Notes: a model not told the origin generated them from the sequence alone. DNA of 13,671 bases from Candidatus Woesearchaeota archaeon (GCA_003560545.1 PWLK01000090.1:1-13671); one strand, 5' to 3'. Positions 6,589 to 12,929 are shown, numbered from the stretch's first letter. Numbers and translations: made by a program.

Positions 6589-6990
6589 TCATACTATCAT
6601 GCTTGATATCTTTGCAATACCTGACCATCTCTCGCAGGCTTCCTTGGCAACAGGGCCTTTCAGGATTGTTCCTTTTGGGTTGCCTTTGTCGTCTTTTACG
6701 ACTACGGCTGAGTTGTCCTCGAACTTAACTCTTGTGCCGTCAGGCCTCGTGTATTCTTTTTTCTGCCTTACGATGACTGCGAGGACAACGGTTTTTCTCA
6801 TATCCGGTCGTCCTTTTACAACTGATGCTTTTACCATATCCCCTATTCTTGCACTGGGCATTCTGCCTTTCACGGTTTTATGGCCTTTAACTCCGAATAT
6901 TCTTAGTACTTTGGCTCCGCTGTTATCACAGGTGTCTACTAATGCGCCGTGTGGCAGGCATTTTGGTATTGATGCGCTTATGCTTTTCAT
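6589..6990 (-). CDS. rpl14: Large-subunit ribosomal protein uL14
   Basis: 133 residues from ATG at 6990. uL14 lies at the subunit interface near the factor-binding site and in archaea/eukaryotes is the docking site of the anti-association factor IF6. Family sequence is strong: PKCLPHGALVDTCDNSGAKVLRIFGVKG, then GDMVKASVVKGRPDMRKTVVLAVIVRQKK, FEDNSAVVVKDDKGNPKGT and the C-terminal KEACERWSGIAKISSMIV. A GTG at 6996 overlaps the uS17 stop as GTGA and would add two residues; MKSISASIP from the ATG matches family N-termini better. The protein ends at TGA in the normal family position, a clear case of UGA used as stop. Confidence 0.97.
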   Translation of the reverse strand: MKSISASIPKCLPHGALVDTCDNSGAKVLRIFGVKGHKTVKGRMPSARIGDMVKASVVKGRPDMRKTVVLAVIVRQKKEYTRPDGTRVKFEDNSAVVVKDDKGNPKGTILKGPVAKEACERWSGIAKISSMIV

Positions 6991-6992
6991 TT

Positions 6993-7265
6993 TCACTCAG
7001 TTTTTTTCTTTACAATCTTGGTTACTATGAAATTCTTGGTTTTGCTTATAGGCCTTGTCTCGGCTATTTCGACTAAATCCCCTGTTTCTGCGCCTATATC
7101 TTCAGGGTTGTGGGCTTTGACTTTGCTTCTTGCTTTCTCGTATCTTTCGTACTTGGAGTTATACTTTCTTCTCTCCCATGACACGGTCACTGTCTTGCTC
7201 ATCTTGTCGCTTGTGACCTTGCCTGTGAGCTTTCTTCCCCTTGTCCCGATTTGTTTTTCAGCCAT
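6993..7265 (-). CDS. rps17: Small-subunit ribosomal protein uS17
   Basis: 90 residues, a little shorter than most archaeal forms (about 105-115). uS17 is a small OB-fold protein that binds 16S rRNA helices 7 and 11 in the body. Characteristic stretch: RKLTGKVTSDKMSKTVTVSWERRKYNSKYERYEKARSKVKAHNPEDIGAETGDLVEIAETRPISKTKNFIV, the canonical uS17 core including the KxxAHNP and GDxVxIxExRPxSKTK motifs. The usual N-terminal tail of archaeal forms is short here. Start 2 nt after the Rnp1 stop. TGA stop lies just before or overlapping uL14. Identity is not in doubt. Confidence 0.96.
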   Translation of the reverse strand: MAEKQIGTRGRKLTGKVTSDKMSKTVTVSWERRKYNSKYERYEKARSKVKAHNPEDIGAETGDLVEIAETRPISKTKNFIVTKIVKKKTE

Positions 7266-7267
7266 TT

Positions 7268-7513
7268 TTACCTTCCTTTGATTTTTATCCGGTCTTCCGG
7301 TCTTTTTATGATCTTATTTCCTTGTATTTCGTTTCCGTTTATCATGAACGTGTTGTCTTTTTTCATTATTGTCTTAATCTTTTTGTTAACCTTTACTTTG
7401 AATGTGTGCATTGTTTCATCAATTATTTTTCCTTTCAATCCTTGTATTTCTTTGTTCCTTGTTTTTTTGATTTCAACGTTTTTCCCTATGTATTCTTCGT
7501 GGTATTCTTTCAT
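7268..7513 (-). CDS. rnp1: Ribonuclease P protein component 1 (Rpp29/Pop4 family)
   Basis: 81 residues. Archaeal Rnp1 (Rpp29/Pop4) is an Sm-like barrel that pairs with Rpp21 and binds the specificity domain of RNase P RNA, helping mature the 5' ends of tRNAs. Family-like features: EEYIGKNVEIKKTRNKEIQGLKGKIIDETMHTFKV in the first half, the IGK.V.I..S.N....G..G.I..ET..TF.I pattern, and a basic C-terminus. Its place between aIF1 and uS17 is conserved in archaea and supports the call. ATG overlaps the aIF1 stop as ATGA, so the two are probably translationally coupled. Stop TAA, 2 nt before uS17. Confidence 0.93.
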   Translation of the reverse strand: MKEYHEEYIGKNVEIKKTRNKEIQGLKGKIIDETMHTFKVKVNKKIKTIMKKDNTFMINGNEIQGNKIIKRPEDRIKIKGR

Positions 7514-7812
7514 TCTATTGAGTCCGGTGGGAAACCGAGCTTCACAAGTTCTTTCTTGATGTCCCTTGTGTGGTCGCCTTGCAATTCAACAAGCCCGTCT
7601 TTCGCGGTTCCTCCGCATGCGAACTTGTTCTTGAGCTTCTTCGCGATTTCCTTGATGTTGACTTCGTGCTGGTTTATGCCTTTTATCACAGTGTATTTTT
7701 TGCCGAACTTCTTTTTTTCAAGGACGATCTTGATTTTTTGTCCTTCCCTGGCGATGTTTTCCCATGCGCCGAGTTCTTTCGGCAGGCCTGTTATCGGGTC
7801 TACTTCTGGCAT
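7510..7812 (-). CDS. sui1: Translation initiation factor aIF1 (SUI1 family)
   Basis: 100 residues, normal for archaeal IF1. aIF1 binds near the P site of the small subunit and enforces start-codon selection, rejecting wrong initiation complexes. The sequence is typical: DPITGLPKELGAWENIAREGQKIKI, then the SUI1 core KKYTVIKGIN, IKEIAKKLKNKFACGGTAKDG, VELQGDHTRDIKKELVKLGFP. It starts 3 nt after the uL29 stop; an AGGAGG at 7827-7832 inside the uL29 3' end lies 14 nt upstream, somewhat far for a Shine-Dalgarno. TGA stop overlaps the Rnp1 ATG. Confidence 0.96.
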   Translation of the reverse strand: MPEVDPITGLPKELGAWENIAREGQKIKIVLEKKKFGKKYTVIKGINQHEVNIKEIAKKLKNKFACGGTAKDGLVELQGDHTRDIKKELVKLGFPPDSIE

Positions 7813-7815
7813 GTT

Positions 7816-8043
7816 TTACTTTTTTTCCTCCTTTGTTTTTTTCTGGTTTAATCCGAGTTCTTTTTCTTTTTTTATTGTGAGCATTCTTGCAAGTGTTCTT
7901 TTGATTTGCTTGATTTGCCCAGGGTTTTTGGGCGGCGTACTGGTTGCGGCTTGGCCTTGGAGCTTGGATAACTCTGTTTTTAGCTCGAAAGCTTTTTTTT
8001 CAAAGTCTTGCTCTTTCAGGTTTCGTATTTCTTTTGTTTTCAT
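7816..8043 (-). CDS. rpl29: Large-subunit ribosomal protein uL29
   Basis: 75 residues, the expected size for this small two-helix coiled-coil protein at the tunnel exit, where with uL23 it forms the docking platform for SRP and nascent-chain factors. Features: KTKEIRNLKEQDFEKKAFELKTELSKLQGQAATSTPPKNPGQIKQIKRTLARMLTI, including the conserved RxIKRxIARxLT-type end, plus a short lysine-rich tail (KEKELGLNQKKTKEEKK). ATG overlaps the uS3 stop as ATGA. Stop TAA; the 3' end contains the AGGAGG that may serve aIF1. Confidence 0.95.
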   Translation of the reverse strand: MKTKEIRNLKEQDFEKKAFELKTELSKLQGQAATSTPPKNPGQIKQIKRTLARMLTIKKEKELGLNQKKTKEEKK

Positions 8044-8804
8044 TTTTCTTCAGCCGTTTTTTTCTTTGCTGCTTTCTTCGCTGCTTTCTTTTTCACAGAT
8101 TTTTTCTTAGCAGCTTTTTTCTTCGTTGTTTTTTTCTTAGCAGCTTTTTTCTCTTCTTGTTTTTCTTCTTCCTTTGCTTTTTGTTCTGCTTCTTCTTTGG
8201 CTTGTTCTTCTGTTTTAGGGATTACTTTGTCTGGTAGCTTCGTGGATCCTGGCATTACGTTGACTTGTATTCCGACAACACCGGATTTTAGCCTTGCTAC
8301 TTGTATGGATTTGTCGGTTCCGCTTATGCTTATATCCCCGCATTTCTTGAGGTAGCCTTGGTAGAACCTCCAGGTTTTTGCTCTTGCACTCGGGATTTTT
8401 CCTGATATTAGTATTTCTGCGCCGTGAGCTCCTGAGTCCATTATCGTGCTTAGTGCTTTGTGGCCTATTCCTTTGAATCGGACTGGCCCGTACCTTTCCA
8501 GGCTGTTCGCGATTACTTCTGCTGTGATAGCCGCACTCCCCCTTGGGTCTGTTACTTCGTCGATTTCGATTTGCGGGTTTTCCAGGTTGAATTTTTCTTT
8601 TAGTTCTTTTGTAAGCCTCGCAATGTTTGCTCCGCCTTTTCCTACTACGAGTCCCGGCCTGGATGCGCTTACCAGGATTTTTTCTCCTAAAGGAGTTTTT
8701 TGTACTTTTACGTTGCTTAGGCCTACTTTGCCTAGTTCTTTGTATAAGTATTCTTTGATTTCGAGTTCCCTGATGTTTTGTGCTACGAATTTTCTTTCAA
8801 TCAT
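8040..8804 (-). CDS. rps3: Small-subunit ribosomal protein uS3 with K/E then K/A tail
   Basis: 254 residues. uS3 forms part of the mRNA entry tunnel in the head and carries a type II KH domain; the RNA-binding GxxG loop is GKGG at residues 55-58 (LVVGKGGANIARL). The C-terminal domain holds GPVRFKGIGHKALSTIMDSGAHGAEILISGKI and AKTWRFYQGYLKKCGD, then VGIQVNVMPGSTKLPD. The core ends near residue 197. The last 57 residues are low complexity: first K/E-rich, then repeats of AAKKKTTKKK and AAKKKSVKKK with a 30-nt period in the DNA. A 39-nt stretch here (8100-8138) is identical to one in the uL4 tail. ATG overlaps the uL22 stop as ATGA with GAGG a few bases upstream; TGA stop overlaps uL29. Confidence 0.96.
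   Translation of the reverse strand: MIERKFVAQNIRELEIKEYLYKELGKVGLSNVKVQKTPLGEKILVSASRPGLVVGKGGANIARLTKELKEKFNLENPQIEIDEVTDPRGSAAITAEVIANSLERYGPVRFKGIGHKALSTIMDSGAHGAEILISGKIPSARAKTWRFYQGYLKKCGDISISGTDKSIQVARLKSGVVGIQVNVMPGSTKLPDKVIPKTEEQAKEEAEQKAKEEEKQEEKKAAKKKTTKKKAAKKKSVKKKAAKKAAKKKTAEEK
8100..8138 (-). repeat. Lysine/alanine tail repeat, copy in uS3
   Basis: These 39 bases are identical to 10909-10947 in the uL4 tail. Within uS3 the core of the unit recurs 30 bases on (8101-8121 and 8131-8151), giving ten-residue peptide repeats AAKKKTTKKK / AAKKKSVKKK. Confidence 0.85.
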
Positions 8805-9514
8805 TTTTGTTCCTCAGCCTGCTTTTTTTCTTGGGCTTGCTTCTTAGGACTTGGTTTTTCCGTGGCTGGTTTGGCTTTCTCTTTTTCTTCAGCTTTCTTT
8901 TCTTCTTTCGGGGTTTCTTTTTTCTTTACAGGTTTTTCTTCAGTCTTTTTCCCTTCTTCTTTTTTCTCGGCTTCTTTTTTGGTTTCAGTTACTGCTTGTT
9001 TTTCGGTTTTTGGCTCTTCCTTTTTCTCTTCCGCTTTTTCTTTGCTTGGAGTTGCTTCTTTTTTCCTGGATTTTTTTGGCTCTTCTTGTTCTTCTACTAC
9101 TATTTCGAGGTGTGTTCTTTTGAACATCCTTCTTCTTTGCCTTCCAGGCCTTATTTGGTCTGAGCCTTTGTTAGCGTTTAAGTGTATTATTTTTAGTTGT
9201 GATGCAAGGCCTTTGACTTGTGCGTTTGCTTCGGCTTGTTCTATTAGTTTTAGGAATTCCTTGCTTGCTTTCTCAGGGTATCTTCCTGGCCCGCTTATTA
9301 TTTTCCTGTGGCCTACGCCGTCCGTGAATCTTTTGAAGGGTATTGGTTGTTCTTTTCTGAGGACTTTGTTCAGTATTTTCTTCGCGTCCTCAGTGGTTTT
9401 TCCTTTTAGGTGATTGGCAATTTCTATGCTTATCTTGGTGCTTATTCCAAGGTCTAGCCCGGTGGCTCTCGCCATGTTTTCCTTAAAGCCTTGGAATGCG
9501 TATTGTTTTGCCAT
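8801..9514 (-). CDS. rpl22: Large-subunit ribosomal protein uL22 with long K/E/P tail
   Basis: 237 residues from ATG at 9514. The open frame extends upstream to 9616, but that part overlaps uS19, and MAKQYAFQGFKENMARATGLDL is the normal archaeal uL22 N-terminus 2 nt after the uS19 stop. uL22 lines the peptide exit tunnel beside uL4. Core features: ISTKISIEIANHLKGKTTEDAKKILNKVLRKEQPIPFKRF, GHRKIISGPGRYPEKASKEFLKLIEQAEANAQVKGL and the tunnel loop end RPGRQRRRMFKRTHLEIVV. The core stops at about residue 140. The remaining 97 residues are K, E, P, A and T, mixed charge, with no hydrophobic core. Typical archaeal uL22 is about 150 residues, so the tail adds about 60%. TGA stop overlaps the uS3 ATG. 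Confidence 0.95.
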   Translation of the reverse strand: MAKQYAFQGFKENMARATGLDLGISTKISIEIANHLKGKTTEDAKKILNKVLRKEQPIPFKRFTDGVGHRKIISGPGRYPEKASKEFLKLIEQAEANAQVKGLASQLKIIHLNANKGSDQIRPGRQRRRMFKRTHLEIVVEEQEEPKKSRKKEATPSKEKAEEKKEEPKTEKQAVTETKKEAEKKEEGKKTEEKPVKKKETPKEEKKAEEKEKAKPATEKPSPKKQAQEKKQAEEQK

Positions 9515-9516
9515 TT

Positions 9517-9897
9517 TTATTTCACGGATACGTTTGATTTGGATTTGGTTGCGCCTACTCCTGGCGAGGTGTGCATCACCCTGTTTCTTGTCAGGACTAG
9601 CTCGCCGAGGTAGCACCCGATTGCTTCTTGTGGTATTGTTATTGCTTGATAGGTTTTCCCGTTGTGGATTCTGACTACTTTTCCTACCATGCTTGGGAGT
9701 ACTATCATGTCTCTTAAGTGTGTTTTTACGCTGTTTTTCTTTTTGATTTTTTCAACCAGCGCTTTTTCTTCTTCTTTGAGGCCTCTGTGTATCTTTCGCC
9801 TCTGCCTACTAGGCATTAGTGCTGATAGTTCTTTCATGGATAGTTTTTGGAGTTCTTCAAGCGTTTTTCCTTTGTATGTGAATACTTTTTTTGCCAT
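9517..9897 (-). CDS. rps19: Small-subunit ribosomal protein uS19
   Basis: 126 residues. uS19 lies in the head with uS13 and contacts the large subunit and A-site region. Archaeal form: FTYKGKTLEELQKLSMKELSALMPSRQRRKIHRGL, then the highly conserved KTHLRDMIVLPSMVGKVVRIHNGKTYQAITIPQEAIGCYLGELVLTRNRVMHTSPGVGATKSKS. The C-terminal HTSPGVGATKS motif is the archaeal/eukaryotic tail end that reaches toward the decoding centre. Start 2 nt after the uL2 stop; TAA stop 2 nt before uL22. Nothing unusual. Confidence 0.97.
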   Translation of the reverse strand: MAKKVFTYKGKTLEELQKLSMKELSALMPSRQRRKIHRGLKEEEKALVEKIKKKNSVKTHLRDMIVLPSMVGKVVRIHNGKTYQAITIPQEAIGCYLGELVLTRNRVMHTSPGVGATKSKSNVSVK

Positions 9898-9899
9898 CT

Positions 9900-10604
9900 T
9901 TACTTACCTTTCTTCCTCCCAGTTCTTCTTGCGGCTATGCTTCCCACCTTTCTTCCTGGAGGGGCGTGCCTTGAGACGGGTTTGTTCTTTGACTTTCTTA
10001 GTGTTCTTTTGTTTCCGAATGGGTGGGCTACTGCGTTCATAGCCGTTCCGGATACGATTGGGTAAAATTTGTTCCTTGCTTTCATTAAGTGGTGTTTCTT
10101 GCCTGCTTTTAGCAAGGGCTTGTCCGTTCTCCCGCTGCCTGCTATTACGCCTATCATGGCTTTGCATTCAGGGTGGAATTCTTTTTCTTTCTTGCTTGGC
10201 AGTAAGACTTTGACTGCTTTGCCTGTTTTTCCTACTAGCTTTGCGCTTCCCCCGCTGCTTCTGACGAATTTTCCGCCGTCGCCTGGTTTGGCTTCGATGC
10301 AGAATATGCTTGTTCCTTCGGGGATGTCTTTTAGTGATAGTATGTTTCCTGCTCGTACTTCGCTTCCGCCTATATTATATGTTTCTCCTACTGCGACGCC
10401 TTCAGGCGCTACTAAGAGGCTCTTTGTTTTATCGTTATATTCTGCTTCTATTAATGGGGCTGTGTGGCCCGGGCATCTTACGAGGTTCTTCACAGTATAG
10501 CTTTCTTTTCGGAGCATTTTTATGTCTCCTTTATACCTGAAGTCTGGAGCCCTGAATCTCTGGGTTCCTCTTCCCCTTCTTTGTTGTATTAAGTTCTTGC
10601 CCAT
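9900..10604 (-). CDS. rpl2: Large-subunit ribosomal protein uL2
   Basis: 234 residues, close to archaeal norm. uL2 binds domain IV of 23S rRNA next to the peptidyl-transferase centre and helps subunit joining. Features: QQRRGRGTQRFRAPDFRYKGD at the N-terminus, an OB-fold (EAEYNDKTKSLLVAPEGVAVGE), the SH3-like domain (KPGDGGKFVRSSGGSAKLVG), and the C-terminal segment AMNAVAHPFG (from about residue 188) followed by VSRHAPPGRKVGSIAARRTGR. Two deviations: the usual NAVDHPFGGG motif is NAVAHPFGNK, so the Asp before the conserved His (194) is Ala 193 (codon GCC at 10026-10028) and the glycine triplet is lost. Start 2 nt after uL23, TAA stop. Confidence 0.96.
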   Translation of the reverse strand: MGKNLIQQRRGRGTQRFRAPDFRYKGDIKMLRKESYTVKNLVRCPGHTAPLIEAEYNDKTKSLLVAPEGVAVGETYNIGGSEVRAGNILSLKDIPEGTSIFCIEAKPGDGGKFVRSSGGSAKLVGKTGKAVKVLLPSKKEKEFHPECKAMIGVIAGSGRTDKPLLKAGKKHHLMKARNKFYPIVSGTAMNAVAHPFGNKRTLRKSKNKPVSRHAPPGRKVGSIAARRTGRKKGK

Positions 10605-10606
10605 TT

Positions 10607-10861
10607 TTACATCAAGCCTAGTTTCGTTGCAATGTCTATTGCTGGTGTTTCATCGCTGAATTGTATGTATGCTTTCTTTCTTCCTTTCCTGTCCATCATC
10701 GTTTTTACGTCTACGATTTTTGCGTTGAGCGCTTCTTCCAATGCTTTTTTGATCTCTGGCTTTGTGGCTTTCCTGTCTACTACGAATGCTAGTTTGTTTT
10801 CTGATTCCATTAAGCGTATGCTTTTCTCTGTTGCTAACGCGTATCTCAATGCCATTTTCAT
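10607..10861 (-). CDS. rpl23: Large-subunit ribosomal protein uL23
   Basis: 84 residues, the compact archaeal form without the long eukaryotic N-terminal extension. uL23 lies at the tunnel exit and is a main docking site for SRP and the Sec translocon. Features: the conserved TEKSIRLMESENKLAFVVDRKATKPEIKKALEEAL (T-E-K motif and the following helix), VVDVKTMMDRKGRKKAYIQFS with its basic loop. First ATG (10861) overlaps the uL4 stop as ATGA; a second ATG follows at 10855, the same TGAAAATG arrangement as at uL5, uL14 and uL18, so a protein two residues shorter is possible. TAA stop 2 nt before uL2. Confidence 0.95.
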   Translation of the reverse strand: MKMALRYALATEKSIRLMESENKLAFVVDRKATKPEIKKALEEALNAKIVDVKTMMDRKGRKKAYIQFSDETPAIDIATKLGLM

Positions 10862-11814
10862 TCAGCTTTTGCTTTTTCAGTTTCTTTTTTCACGGTTTTC
10901 TTAACCGTTTTTTTCTTAGCAGCTTTTTTCTTCGTTGTTTTTTTCTTTGCAGGCTTTTCCTCTGCTTGTTTTTTCTTTTCTTTCTTCACAACTTTTTTCT
11001 TATTGGTATTTGTGAATAGGTTTTCTTCTCCTAGTTTCTTGATCGCGGATTCAGTGTAAAGTGTTAGTCTTCCTAGCTCTGCGCCTGGCGCTAGTAGTTC
11101 TGCGTTCACATTATTTATTACTGCTATATCTGCGCCTGGGAGGTTCCTCGCTGCTTTTTCCAAGTCGCATTCCTGGCTTACAACGAAAAGCATGGTTTTC
11201 TTTGTCTTGTGCTTCCTGCCACGAGTTTTGCCTTTGCCAGCTCTTATCTTGGTTGTGTTTCCTCTTTCAAGCTCTTCCTTGAATCCAATGGCTTCCAAAG
11301 CTTTGACGAGGTCTTTGGTCTTCGTTATTTTTTCGAATTCATCTGTGATTATGAACGGGTATTCCTTGGGTGCTTTATGCCCTCTTTTTTTTACGAGTTC
11401 AGCGTTAACCGTTGCTGCCAATGCACTCCTGATGGCTTTCCTGTTTTCTTTTTCGTTAACTTTTTTCTCCCATGACTTGCTTGCCTTAGGAGGGTGTGCT
11501 CTCCTGCCGCCAGTGGTATGCGGTGCGAAAGCGCCAACATAATAAATCTGTGTTCCACGCCTTGAAAGTATTTTCCTGGGAGTCCTGCTCTGGCCTATCC
11601 CGTACGTTCCCCTGTAAGCCCTTCTTCTCTTGGAAAGATATGTTGAAGCTCTCTTGCCTGCTTCAGGGCTTGCACCGTATGGCTGCCTATTATTCAGCTG
11701 CAATGCTATTACGGCTCTCTTGATTATGTCTTTTCTTAGAGGTTCTTTGAATTGCAAAGGTAAGTCTATGTTTCCTGTTTCCTTTGCGTCCTTGCCTAAG
11801 AGTTTTAGCTTCAT
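10858..11814 (-). CDS. rpl4: Large-subunit ribosomal protein uL4 with Lys/Ala/Thr tail
   Basis: 318 residues. uL4 binds domain I of 23S rRNA and its long loop forms the constriction of the exit tunnel with uL22. Core features: NRQPYGASPEAGKRASTYLSKRRRAYRGTYGIGQSRTPRKILSRRGTQIYYVGAFAPHTTGGRRAHPPK (the archaeal tunnel loop), then NRKAIRSALAATVNAELVKKRGH and the C-terminal NLPGADIAVINNVNAELLAPGAELGRLTLYTESAI. The family core ends near residue 270. The last 47 residues are KKKVVKKEKKK followed by AKKKTTKKKAAKKKTVKK-type repeats. The DNA of this tail shares 39 identical bases with uS3 and 38 of 40 with eL19. Start 1 nt after uL3; TGA stop overlaps uL23. Confidence 0.96.
   Translation of the reverse strand: MKLKLLGKDAKETGNIDLPLQFKEPLRKDIIKRAVIALQLNNRQPYGASPEAGKRASTYLSKRRRAYRGTYGIGQSRTPRKILSRRGTQIYYVGAFAPHTTGGRRAHPPKASKSWEKKVNEKENRKAIRSALAATVNAELVKKRGHKAPKEYPFIITDEFEKITKTKDLVKALEAIGFKEELERGNTTKIRAGKGKTRGRKHKTKKTMLFVVSQECDLEKAARNLPGADIAVINNVNAELLAPGAELGRLTLYTESAIKKLGEENLFTNTNKKKVVKKEKKKQAEEKPAKKKTTKKKAAKKKTVKKTVKKETEKAKAE
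10898..10947 (-). repeat. Lysine/alanine/threonine tail repeat, copy in uL4
   Basis: Contains the 39-base stretch (10909-10947) identical to uS3 and the 40-base stretch (10898-10937) nearly identical to eL19, so uL4 links the two other copies. Same reading frame in all. Confidence 0.85.
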
Positions 11815-11815
11815 C

Positions 11816-12820
11816 TTACTTTCCCTGTTTTGATTCTTTGCTTATATACCTGATTGAGTCTGATGTAAAAACTTTTTTTTGCTTCTCCGGAGGCCTTATT
11901 GGCTGGGTTAGTGTTACCAGGCGTTTCTTCGGGCCTTGAATGCTTCCTTTTACCATGACATAGCTTGTTTTAACAGTTCCGTAGCGCACAAACCCACCTT
12001 TTGGGTTGACTTCTTCAGGCTTGTCACTGATTTTGATTAGTGGATTATTATACTGGGTTCTCTGGTGGTAACCGGTTTGGCCTGCGTATGCAACCCTGTA
12101 CATGTAATGGGCTTGCGCAATCCATCCTCCTAGTGTTCCCGGCCTCCTCCTTCCTTTCTCGGATTTGTGGTTCTTTAAGCCGATGCCAAACCTCCTCACA
12201 GGTCCTTGGGTGCCGTATCCTTTTGTTATTGCATGAGTGTCTACTACCTGGCCTTCTTTGAACAAGTCGGTTACGAGTATGTTCTTATCATGATGATTCT
12301 TTATGTACTCTATTTTTTCTTTGTTAGAGCCGCCGAGGCTTACTTCGAATAGCTCAGGGGTTTTCTTTAAGTCGATTAGTTTTGGATTAGTGTAGATTTG
12401 GATGGTGATGTCTTCGTAATCATCAGGGTTTAATTTGTCAAGGTCTTCTGGTTTAGCTTGTTTTTCCTTGTCTTTTGACTGCAATGTTTTTCTTGCGAGG
12501 TGTTTCTCGGTTTTGAAGTTCAGTTGCTTGTCAACAACTATTCCTGTGCCTTTCTTTTTGTAAAGCCTTACACCTGCGATTCTTATTGGCGGGCATTCCA
12601 GGATTGTTACGGGCATGGACACGTTTATATCTGCTTTCTTAGGCGTGTTGTCCTTGCTCCTTACTATTATGTGTGTCATGCCTGCTTTGTAAGCTGGGAA
12701 TGCTAATGGCTTGGCTTCTTTGGAAGATGGCTTACTCCTGATTCTTGCGTACGGCCTTTTGGCTCTCTTCCTGGGCCAGACGCCCATGCTTCCAAACCTT
12801 GGTCTTCCTTTTTTCGGCAT
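11816..12820 (-). CDS. rpl3: Large-subunit ribosomal protein uL3, first gene of the cluster
   Basis: 334 residues, normal archaeal length. uL3 is an early-assembly protein whose extended loop (W-finger) reaches the peptidyl-transferase centre and helps coordinate A-site opening. Features: the archaeal N-terminus GRPRFGSMGVWPRKRAKRPYARIRS, KPLAFPAYKAGMTHIIV, TKGYGTQGPVRRFGIGLKNHKSEKGRRRPGTLGGW, AGQTGYHQRTQYNNPLIKI and the C-terminal VKGSIQGPKKRLVTLTQPIRPP. The W-finger tryptophan is W233, but the family motif G-x-W-H-P is here GGWIAQAHYM, so His and Pro after the Trp are absent. An SD-like AAGGT at about 12831-12835 lies 10 nt before the ATG. TAA stop 1 nt before uL4. Confidence 0.96.
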   Translation of the reverse strand: MPKKGRPRFGSMGVWPRKRAKRPYARIRSKPSSKEAKPLAFPAYKAGMTHIIVRSKDNTPKKADINVSMPVTILECPPIRIAGVRLYKKKGTGIVVDKQLNFKTEKHLARKTLQSKDKEKQAKPEDLDKLNPDDYEDITIQIYTNPKLIDLKKTPELFEVSLGGSNKEKIEYIKNHHDKNILVTDLFKEGQVVDTHAITKGYGTQGPVRRFGIGLKNHKSEKGRRRPGTLGGWIAQAHYMYRVAYAGQTGYHQRTQYNNPLIKISDKPEEVNPKGGFVRYGTVKTSYVMVKGSIQGPKKRLVTLTQPIRPPEKQKKVFTSDSIRYISKESKQGK

Positions 12821-12862
12821 TTTTTAGAGTACCTTATCTAGGACTTACTGGTTAGTCCTTTG

Positions 12863-12871
12863 TTTTTTTAA
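12863..12871 (-). promoter_or_regulatory. Candidate TATA box of the ribosomal operon
   Basis: Minus-strand TTAAAAAAA, about 27 bases upstream of position 12840, which would give a leader of about 20 nt holding the AAGGT motif before the uL3 ATG. A competing candidate (GGTTTTTAAAG, 12994-13004) would give a leader of about 150 nt that includes the hairpins. Weak evidence; no transcript data. Confidence 0.3.
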
Positions 12872-12889
12872 TCAGCCTATTGTTGAAAT

Positions 12890-12929
12890 GCCTCCGTTAG
12901 AATTCCAATCCGGAATTTTGTTTGGAGGC
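12890..12929 (-). other. Compound hairpin upstream of uL3
   Basis: Outer stem GCCTCC (12890-12895) with GGAGGC (12924-12929), inner stem AATTCC (12901-12906) with GGAATT (12912-12917) and a 5-base loop. The outer right arm overlaps the left arm of another hairpin (GGCCT 12927-12931 with AGGCC 12939-12943), so the two cannot form together. The same pairing exists on either strand. Could be a structured leader, a protein-binding site, or chance. Confidence 0.45.

Noticed and set aside
8095..8155. CRISPR-like or satellite repeat in uS3
   Set aside because: The periodic units are in frame and encode the lysine/alanine tail; there are no spacers.
7241..8237. Long plus-strand ORFs rich in Phe, Leu and Ser opposite the ribosomal genes (for example 7241-8110)
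   Set aside because: They are mirror reading of lysine-rich genes whose coding strand is purine-rich; the apparent membrane-protein character is an artefact.
498..12820. UGA reassigned to glycine throughout this genome
   Set aside because: Many genes here end with UGA at the normal family length (uL14, uS8, eL32, uL18, uL4, uL22, uS3, aIF1, uS17, eS4, uS5), often in ATGA overlaps, and no other in-frame UGA interrupts the other genes.
12840..12872. Hairpin plus T-run as a plus-strand terminator
   Set aside because: No plus-strand gene lies upstream to terminate; the T-run is better read as a minus-strand A-rich TATA-like site.
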